Shown here: piece after piece, positions 39,878-49,000 of the stretch
Layout: each line of letters begins with the position of its first letter
Position numbering within the stretch: the stretch's first letter is position 1
Source of the DNA: Echinicola rosea
GTDB taxonomy: Bacteria > Bacteroidota > Bacteroidia > Cytophagales > Cyclobacteriaceae
Assembly (NCBI RefSeq): GCF_005281475.1
Contig: NZ_CP040106.1
Span: 2,384,501 to 2,448,500 of the forward strand
Direction of reading: 5' to 3'
Length of the DNA: 64,000 nt
Translations under genes and position numbers: made by a program
The notes under the pieces: model-generated
Told to the model about the DNA's origin: nothing
Database searches by the model: none
Seen by the model: the letters and a program-made list of their open reading frames with translations, nothing else

Positions 39878-41512
39878 ATGAAATACCTAAATAAAAAATA
39901 CTGGATTGGGCTGGCTGTGCTCACCCTTTCTGCCTGTAATATAGATAGAAGTCCATACGATTCCATTACTTCCGATGACTTGGCCAATTCAGAAACAAGT
40001 GCCCAGTCGGTAACCTTGGGAAACTACAGTAGAATGAAAGGATGGAGCGACAATTGGCACCGCCTTTTTGAATATCCTTCGGACAATGTGGCCCTAAGTG
40101 GGACGACTACGGATCCGCTGTTTTTCACCTATAATTACCAGCGTATTCCCAATGGCTCCCGTGTGGCAGGTTTCTGGAGAAGCTCTTACCAGATCATTGT
40201 GGGGACCAATAAGGTGATCGAAGCGGTAGAGGAAGGAGCGTCAGATGCAGATGATCAGCTATTGGCTGAAAACTATTATATCAGGGCATTGATGCACTAT
40301 CAGTTGGTGAATATTTTTGGCCGGCCTTATGTACAAGGCAGGGACAATGAAGGTGTACCGTTAAAGCTGGATGGTGATCCTGAGAGCATTCCTGTGCGAT
40401 CCACCGTTGGGGAGGTTTATGATCAAGTGGAGTCGGATCTGCTACGCGCTGCATCCCTCTTTACGGAAGACAAATCCAATGTGTATGCTACACAAGAAGC
40501 TGCATGGGCACTGCTGTCAAGACTCTATCTTTACATGGAAGATAATGCCAAGGCCATTGAATTTGCCGATAGGGTAATTGATTCAGGGAAGTTTGGTTTG
40601 GTGGCGACCGAGCGGCTATCTGACTACACCAAGCTGGCTCCAGAGTCAAACTCAGAGACAATCTTTGCGATCAAGTTTATACCGGATGCTGATTATGCGA
40701 GCAATGGGTGGTACACCGTGGGCTCTTTGTATGCCAATATTCAAGGTACTGGATGGGGTGAGATGTACGCTTCCAGAAGATACTTGGAAATGGTCAGGGA
40801 ATATCCTGAAGACCAGCGATACAATTTCATCAAGCCCGTGGTGGTGGACGAAAGCATTACTTGGGCCCTATACGTAGATGATACCTTTTCGTATAAATGG
40901 AAAGAAGTGACTGCCTCTGGAGATGACTATGTGTACACTGAAGACGGTCAACAAAAGATGTTGGCGAAAGAAAGCGACGGCCATGGTGGCTACCACTATT
41001 TTATCGAAACAGCAGAAGGTACCAAGCGGGTTTTGATTGATAATAAGTTGGATGTACGAAATGGTTTTCCTAAATATTATGTCCTTAAGTGTTCTGGTCA
41101 AGAAGATCAGGTACACCTTTGGTCTCCTGTCATATCTAGATTGGCAGAAATGTACCTGAATAGGGCAGAAGCCAATGCCAAACTAGGAAATGATGCCGCG
41201 GCATTAGAAGATGTAAACACGATCAGGTCCAGGGCGGGCATTCCAGATATCGGACTGCACACGATGGCAAATCTGGGAGACAAGTCTGTATTGGACGTGG
41301 TTTTGGAAGAGCGTCAGCTGGAATTGGCCTATGAAGGGCATCGGAAAATGGATGTTTTCAGAAACGACAGGACAATGAATCGCGAGTATCCAGGTACTCA
41401 CTTGTCTGGAACCAGCCCGATCTATACCATTCCTGCAAATGATAATGCTGTGATAGAATATTTGCCAGAAGGACAATTGCTCATACATGAAGGATTGACA
41501 CAAAATCCTTGA
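39878..41512 (+). CDS. SusD/RagB-family substrate-binding lipoprotein
   Basis: A 544-residue lipoprotein (lipobox LSAC in VLTLSACNIDRSP). It carries the N-terminal SusD-like helical domain (NYYIRALMHYQLVNIFGRPY near 130-150) and the C-terminal RagB signature ERQLELAYEGHRKMDVFRND near 485-505. It pairs with the SusC just upstream. It is shorter than, and clearly divergent from, the SusD at 19,089, so the two pairs probably take up different fragments. A strong terminator follows. Confidence 0.95.
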   Translation: MKYLNKKYWIGLAVLTLSACNIDRSPYDSITSDDLANSETSAQSVTLGNYSRMKGWSDNWHRLFEYPSDNVALSGTTTDPLFFTYNYQRIPNGSRVAGFWRSSYQIIVGTNKVIEAVEEGASDADDQLLAENYYIRALMHYQLVNIFGRPYVQGRDNEGVPLKLDGDPESIPVRSTVGEVYDQVESDLLRAASLFTEDKSNVYATQEAAWALLSRLYLYMEDNAKAIEFADRVIDSGKFGLVATERLSDYTKLAPESNSETIFAIKFIPDADYASNGWYTVGSLYANIQGTGWGEMYASRRYLEMVREYPEDQRYNFIKPVVVDESITWALYVDDTFSYKWKEVTASGDDYVYTEDGQQKMLAKESDGHGGYHYFIETAEGTKRVLIDNKLDVRNGFPKYYVLKCSGQEDQVHLWSPVISRLAEMYLNRAEANAKLGNDAAALEDVNTIRSRAGIPDIGLHTMANLGDKSVLDVVLEERQLELAYEGHRKMDVFRNDRTMNREYPGTHLSGTSPIYTIPANDNAVIEYLPEGQLLIHEGLTQNP

Positions 41513-41534
41513 TGGTAAGAATTAGCCAAATGAA

Positions 41535-41564
41535 GAGCCACCCGCTAAAACGGGTGGCTTTTTG
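41535..41564 (+). terminator. Rho-independent terminator after the second susD
   Basis: AGCCACCCG pairs perfectly with CGGGTGGCT across a CTAAAA loop, followed by TTTTT. It starts 23 bp after the stop. Confidence 0.92.
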
Positions 41565-41717
41565 TTTGCCCAGCCATCTGATGATACTTTTGGTGGGGAC
41601 ACAAACTTTCCCTGATGAGACAGTTGGTACTGGTCTGCTACTGTGCGGTGCGTTATAGAGATTTATGTTATTGTTTTTATTAAATATAATCCATAAGTGA
41701 ATCTTCTAAATTTTTTT

Positions 41718-42084
41718 GGTTCTATATGATTTACTATGGGTAGCTATTACTTTGCATGTCAAATTCTAGCTTGCCTTTCATCTTGTTGCCTTGTTACTTT
41801 TTTCCTTCAGGTGAAAAACGTAACCAAAAAAACCCGCTGCGGTGAGCTATATGACTAAAATCAAAGCCAGCACTCACGCAGGCAAACTCCTCTATTTGTG
41901 CAGCATACCAATTTTTTGTACTGATTCACGTCAAACAAGCCTGCGCTTTTTCCAGCCCACTTCTTTGATTTCTTAACGTCAAATACCTCAAGGCAGAATA
42001 GAAAATTGCCCACTGAAAAGGAACATGAATCAACATTAATTTAACCGGAATAATATCTTTACCCACTATAATCCATATAGAGCC
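41718..42084. repeat. MITE-like element, family 2 (copy 2)
   Basis: A 367-bp non-coding element. The left end GGTTCTATATGATTTACTAT and the reverse complement of the right end GGCTCTATATGGATTATAGT are inverted repeats. Perfect 8-bp direct repeats ATTTTTTT flank it (41,710-41,717 and 42,085-42,092), though an A/T run is weak evidence alone. The interior shares the core with the copy at 6,948: GCAGGCAAACTCCTC, GATTCACGTCAAACAAGCCT and CCAGCCCACTTCTTTG. No coding capacity. Confidence 0.8.
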
Positions 42085-42178
42085 ATTTTTTTCAGTCCGA
42101 TGGAGACTAGTACACTGATATTTATACCGAAATGTTCTCTATTCATATCCATGATTGTAGCAGGAGGCACCCGGCAAC

Positions 42179-42591
42179 CAATGCCGTTTAGTTAGTATGT
42201 ACCTGGAAATATTGGTTCTATTGTTTTTCTGCTAAGTTCCAAGATGGTTTTCATCACTTTACTTTGTCACTTTTTTGCTTCAGGTCAAAAAAGTAACCAA
42301 AAAAAACCGCCGCTACGCCACGGCGCACATGTGTGCATCTATTGGCCTAAAATTAAAACCTTCCCTCATGCAGGCAAACTCCTCCTTTTCTAGTAGCCAA
42401 CATTCTTTTTGGCTAGTATTTCGTCAAACAAGCCTGCCTTCTTGCCCACCCGCTTTTTAATTTCTTAACGCCCAATACCTGCAAGGCGGATCCATTTTGT
42501 ACATATTTTAAAAGGCCATGGCATGGATTAAAGTAATAACGCTCTCAATGGACGATCCGTATTGGAAAATCTTCTTAACTAAACGGCATTG
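42179..42591. repeat. MITE-like element, family 1 (copy 2)
   Basis: A 413-bp element with inverted ends CAATGCCGTTTAGTTAG and TTAACTAAACGGCATTG. It is flanked by a perfect 10-bp direct repeat, ACCCGGCAAC (42,169-42,178 and 42,592-42,601), which is the expected footprint of transposition. It is very similar over its whole length to 27,353-27,760, and shares only the internal core with the family 2 element 94 bp to its left. No transposase is encoded, so a source element must act in trans. Confidence 0.92.
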
Positions 42592-42601
42592 ACCCGGCAA
42601 C

Positions 42602-43078
42602 CCATAAGAAGGGGGATCTCCATGAAGGATCGCCCGCACTTAGAGATGTTGCTTGCTTCTTTTTAGGGCGGTTGTCTTAGGATTGGTGCGATGGGTTTTG
42701 AAGTTAAAATGACAAGAAACAGGTGAATTATGGCATATTTTCACCATGCTGTATCATATAAATATTTTTAATAATAATTGATTTTTTTGTGGTTAATTTT
42801 GATAAGTGTATGAGTCGGTAATTGGTCTTTTTAGTAAGGGTATTTACTGCTTATATAGACTTTTGGGTGCTTTTTTAACGTGATTTGGTGTTTTGTCCTA
42901 ATTATATAACGTGATGAGTATCCAATTATTTACTGAGGGGTGTTTTTATTAACAATATATAATATATGTAAAGTTATATTTTGTTGTTCTGCCGCTAGGA
43001 TATGGTGGTAAATAATACGCCTTCAGTCGTGAAGAGAGAAACATAAGACCTTTACAATTATTAAACGATTTTAATTTT
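42602..43078. other. Intergenic leader before the giant adhesin gene
   Basis: This 477-bp stretch is strongly AT-rich from about 42,740. A TAATTTTG box (42,794-42,801) matches the -7 consensus about 278 bp upstream of the ATG, giving a possible long 5' leader. No gene was seen. Confidence 0.4.
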
Positions 43079-46000
43079 ATGGCATCGATTTTTACCAAAC
43101 CAATAACGTGTAGGGACGTTACGGTTTTATTTCTACTACTTCTGCTATCCTTCCACGGATTATATGGGCAGGGGACTAAAATAGTAGCAGATGAAGTGAC
43201 CCATTTCAGCCCAAATGTTCCTGCAGGACTTTTGGATTTTCCTCCATATGATAAACACACAGTAGAAAATCCAGAGAATGCAACGGTGGATGACGAACAT
43301 TTCGGTCGACTACTGGCCAGTCCGGGACTGCTTGCGGGGCTCGGATCGTATCATGGAGAGTTGGAATTAAAATACCCCCTTACCATTCCTGCCAATACCA
43401 CTACTTATGTCCGGGTGGATGGAAGCAGTGGTTTGTTTAATTTACTGCTAGGTGGAAGCTTGGGCAATTTACTAGGTGACGTGCTTAGTTTGGTGGCCCT
43501 AGGGGAGCAGGAGTTCACGATCATCGCTCGTAATGGAAATACAGAAGTGTTTTCGAGGAGTACTGACCAAGGCTTCAATATTGAGAGAGCTAGGGTAATC
43601 ACAGGAGCTGATGGAAACTTTTACATTGCCATTACGCCCGATGCTGAATATGATAGGGTCTTCATAGAAAATGGGTCCTTATCCCTAATCGGATTAGGGG
43701 ATGAGGTAAACTTGGATGTGTTTACTGCCTATACTTACGAGTCTGCCAGTATCTGCGGAAACCCAGTCGGTACCTCATATGATGTGAGCGGGGTAAACCT
43801 CGATCTGCTGAATTTGTCCGGCTCTGCTGCGGATGATCTTCATCTTGCCATTGATGGTGACGAAAGTACGTTTACCGCTCTCAGTCCGGGTGTTTTGAGC
43901 ATTGCCGGAGTATTGGAGCAACACTTTTACTTTGATGGCATAGGCAAAGATACCGATGAAGTAATGGTGACATTCAGCGCCGATCCGGATGTTTTGGATG
44001 TCAATTTACTAGGAAACATAGAACTGGTGGCTTACAATGGTGATACCGAGGTGGGCCGTCAGGATTTAGAAAATCTAGGCAGTGAATTACTAGGGATTGC
44101 GCAGTTGGACTTATTGGGTTTATTGGCAGATGGGGAAACCGTTACCTTTACGATGACGCCTGGGGCTGCCTTTGACCGGTTTGAGATAGAAGTGAGCACA
44201 TTGCTGGATCTTGGGACATCCCAGAGCTTAAGGGTACATGAAGTCACCCGTACGCCAGGCCGTCCTGTGATCGATGGCGTGGATGATGAGCAAAACATGT
44301 TGGTTTGTGCTGGTGAAGATGTGACGCTGAATGCAGCAGTGGCCAGTGGAGACCAAATAAAATGGTACGATGCACCTATTGGCGGCAATTTATTGCATAC
44401 TGGTGCCAGTTTTAATATTGGTGAAATAGGTGGTAAGTCCACGTATTATGCATCTACTGTACGACCGGGCTGTGCAGAAGCGTCCATTCGTGTACCGGCT
44501 ACAGTAGATATCAATAAAAATCCAAGGATTTCATTAAACGGATCGGCGGTTTATACCATGGCTGTAGGGGAGTCATTTTTCCTTCCCGCCGCGACAGCTG
44601 TCAATGAGGACGGCAGCGATGTCCCCGTCACATGGACGGGCTTGGAAGGTGCACCATTTACCGCACCGAACATTGCAGGGCAATTTACCCAAGGCGGTCG
44701 ATATGTATATCGCGTATCGGCAACCGGGGCTGAATGTACCAATTTTGTCGATGTGGTCGTGAACGTCTTTGATCCTGAAGGATGTCCGCCGGTTTACAAT
44801 AGAAGGTACGCCACTAGTGCCGAGGATTTTACTACCAGTAGTCTGTTAGGCTTGCAGCTTGGCTCGGTCAGCAGTACGGAATTGGCAGCAGGAAGTAACA
44901 TGCAGGATTACTCCGAGCTATTGGAGACAGTAGGTACCAGCCTATTGGGACTGACAGGAGAAACTTCCCAAACAATTCGCTGGAATACCATGGTGCCTGC
45001 TGGTACGCCGGTTTCCATCAAGTTGGGCAGAGAATATGGTGCTGCCGGTGTAGCTGGAGGAATCTACGTTCAGGCGGTGGATGGTGATCCGGTGAACGGG
45101 GATGAACTTTTGGGCATTCGCCAAGTCGCCGATGCCAACCTCGTATCTGCCGTAAATGGCATTAATGAATTTGTCTATACATTTATCCCTGTGGACGCCA
45201 ATGGTGTTCCAGTGCCTTACAATGCTGTGAAAATCTCTTTGGCCTCCTTGCTAAATGCTGTTCAGCAAGTAAGGGTATATGGAGCTTATTATCATGAGAC
45301 CAGTACTACACTAGAGAGTTGCACTTTTGGAGCGTTGGACTATTTGGCTGGTTTTGAATCGATTATTGGCGGGTTGGATGTGGCCAGTGGATTGACATCA
45401 GTAACCGATCCAGCATTGGCTTTTGATAATGATGAAAGCACTTATGCGGTCATGAACAATGCCGTTGGTGTCAATGTCAGCACCAAGTTGGATGTGACCT
45501 TTGCTGCTCCGGCGATTGCAGGCGACTCTGTATTTATAAAAGTTGGTGCGGCGACAGGACTGTTGGATCTGACCTTATTGGAAGGATATACTATACAGCG
45601 CTATCTGGGCAATCAGGAAGTCGGTGAGCCTTTGGAAGTGGGGTCAAGCCTTCTTGAGCTGCGTTTGCTGGAGGGTGATACCGAACAGGCATTGACCTTT
45701 ATCAATGACACGCCTTTTGACCGGATTAAAATCCTCACAGGTGGAGTGGTGGAGGCCATCGATAACCTTCGTGTATATGAAATAAAGCTCATCCCTCTGA
45801 GTGAGTTGGATGGAGAGCAGCACGATGATACTACAGGAAAGGATTATATAGAGATTTGTCCAGGGGATATTATCGAATTACCAGATGCCAGTTGTGATCA
45901 AATCAAATTCTATACTGATGAGACTGGAGATACCGCGCTCACTACAGATGAAATAGCTGCTTGGGCACCAGGTACCGTGCAGACAGTTTATTTGCAGACC

Positions 46001-49000
46001 GTGCGATTTGGCTGTGAAGATGGAATCGATAGAAGGCCAATCGAAATCCGAGTAAAGGAATCTTCGGGAGATCTGTTGGAAAATATCTTGGTAAATGGGA
46101 TCGATGCAGGAGCATTTTGCCCTTCTTCTGAGCCGGTTACCTTGGAAGCCAGCTTGATTTCCGGTGCGCCATCCAGTGTGGATTATCAGTGGTTTGTGGA
46201 CAATGCCGGTACCCCAGAGCCACTTTCTGATGAGACCAATGCTAGCGTAGAACTGTCAGGTCTTACAGCTGGCGATTATACCTATTATTTGTCACTTTCT
46301 GCAGATGGTTTCTGTACACCAGGTCCTATTGCGGTGGATTTTACCATCAATAGAAACGCTACTGATGACGACATCAACATCGACGACCTCACACAATGTG
46401 TGGGCGTGCCAGCGATGTTGTCCCCATCCAGCGGTATAGCAAACCCTGTATTTACGTGGTACTACGATGCTGCTAAAACCGCTCCTATTACCGATGGGGA
46501 CACAGATGGCGGAATATCCTATGCCATAAATGCGGATGGCGAGCTGACCATTACAGGAATAGCTGATGGTTCCAGTGAAGTAGTTTATGTGACGGTTACT
46601 GGTGATGAGGTTTGTGAAAATATAGAAGGCAAGAAAGTGACTGCTACTGTATCCGATAACCTACCTGCACCTACGTTCAGCGTCGCTGATGTGAGTCTGT
46701 GTGGAACAGGACAAGACGCCGAATTTGAAGTGACCAACTCGGCGGGAGGATTTACATATACGGTATATGATGCCGCGACTGGAGGTACGGAAGTAACTTC
46801 AGGAGTCAGTATAACAAATAATATTATTACCATTAGCGATGTGGCTGCTGGTGCATCTTATTGGGTTGCCGTAAGTGGTGCCGGAGGCTGTGTCGGTACC
46901 ATCAGGAGTGAGATCAGCGTGACTGTTCTGCCAATTGCGGATGAATCCGATCTGGAAGTGATCGGCGCTCCGATTTGCGAAGGACAGACCACCACATTGT
47001 CAGCTTCAAGTGCTACCGTAACCAATCCGATTTTCAGGTGGTACAGTGATGCAGACCTGACCAATTTGATCCATGAAGGCTTTGAATACGAAGTTTCACC
47101 TGCTTCGACTACCACCTATTATGTGACGGTTCAGGGAGATGGTATTTGTGAAAACCTTCCTGGAACAGCCACTGCAGCAACATTGACGGTAAACGAAGTG
47201 CCAGATGTACCAGGCGTTTCCGGGGATGTAAGCATCTCGGAAGGCTTTGGCACGATGCTAAGCGCATCAGTAGGTGACCCCGCTCCGGCAAATGTGGAAA
47301 TTGTTTGGTACGATGAAGCAGGAAATGAACTGGCCACTGGTGCCTCGTACAATACCGGGCCGTTGAGCCAAGGGACCTATACATTCTATGCTCAAGCCAG
47401 AAATTCGGCATCCGGCTGTACATCAGCGGGCAGAGGAGAGGTGACCGTCACCGTAGGCCCTCCAAATCCAATTGAGGATTGTACGATTGCCAATGCACAG
47501 ACCAATGGCACCGACCCGATATGTGTGCTTTGTTCCGTGGAAGACCCCAATAATGCGGTGGACGGCAACCCCAATACCTACGCCAGGTTTATAGCGCCGG
47601 CTTCAGTATCTGGAGGTGTTTGGCAAGAGCTTAAGTTTCCATCCAATGGCACTGCAGGCGATACCATCATCGTGACCATCGGCAGTGGTGGATCATTGAT
47701 CGATCTTGATTTGCTGAGCGGGCTACGATTTGAAACATACAATGGACAAACTTCCAATAGCGATGGTGGAGTAGTGGATGATAATGTCATTGATTTAAGG
47801 CTTTTAGAAGGACAAGAAGATAAAGCCGAGATTGTATTTGCGGCAGGTGGTAATTTTGATCGCGTCCGGATAAGCTATATGCCATTGGCAGGGATCCTGA
47901 ACAGTGGATGGAGAGTGTATCAGGCACAGACCAATTATTCCTCACCCACATCGATCAGTTCTGGCACAGAAGTATGCGCTGGCGATATGGCCACACTTTC
48001 CGCAACGGCAAGTGATGGAACGACTTTGAGGTGGTATGATACGGCTACTGGTGGCACTATGCTAGAAGAGGGAGCGTCCTACACCACAGGAGCGTTGATG
48101 ACGCCTGGTACTGTAACGTATTATTTGGCTGTGGTGAAAGGTACGTGCGAGGATCCCGAAAGAATCCCAGTGGATGTATTGGTGAAACCAAGTCCTACAG
48201 CTGCAGATATAGCCGTGTCAGGAAATGAGAATCCTGTATGCGCTGACGTGCCCGTGGTATTGACGCCTTCAGTGGCCCCTGGCAGCACGTTAGTGACTGG
48301 TGCGGGTGCCTTTAGCTGGTACTTGGATGCTGCCCGCACCATGCCGATCGAGGATGGTGATGTGGATGGAGGCATTAGCTATGCTATTGACGCTAATGGT
48401 GTGCTGACCATTACAGGCCTAAGTGGCGCCGATAGTCCTTACCGTTATTACGTAAGCGTAGTGGGAGATAATGGATGCGAAAATGCTCCAGATATGCTCA
48501 AAGAAGTACCTGTTGAAATCAACCGCAACGCTACGGATGCTGATATTGGGTTAGCCGATGAAATCACCCAATGTGTGGGCACGCCTGTGACCTTGACGCC
48601 AAGCACTGATGTGGCTGATCCAGTATTCAGTTGGTATTTGGATGAAGCCAAGACCATGCCGATAAATGATGGAGACAGCGATGGAAGCGTGACCTATAGC
48701 ATTGCTCCTAGTGGAGCCTTGACGATCGAGGGAATTGCCGAGAACAGTAGTGAGATGTTCTATGTCACCGTAAGCGGAAGGGACGTATGTGAGAATATTG
48801 CAGGGAAAGGGGTCAATGTCAGGACCTCAAATACGCTCGACAAGCCAGTCCTTAACATGGCTGACATGGTAGTGTGTGGCACAGGCAATGATGCGATTTT
48901 TGAAGTCACCAATTTTGCCGGTGGATTGACTTATAAATTATTTGATGCTGAAATAGGTGGAAATGAGGTGACGGATGGAATTTCTATTGTCGATAATATC

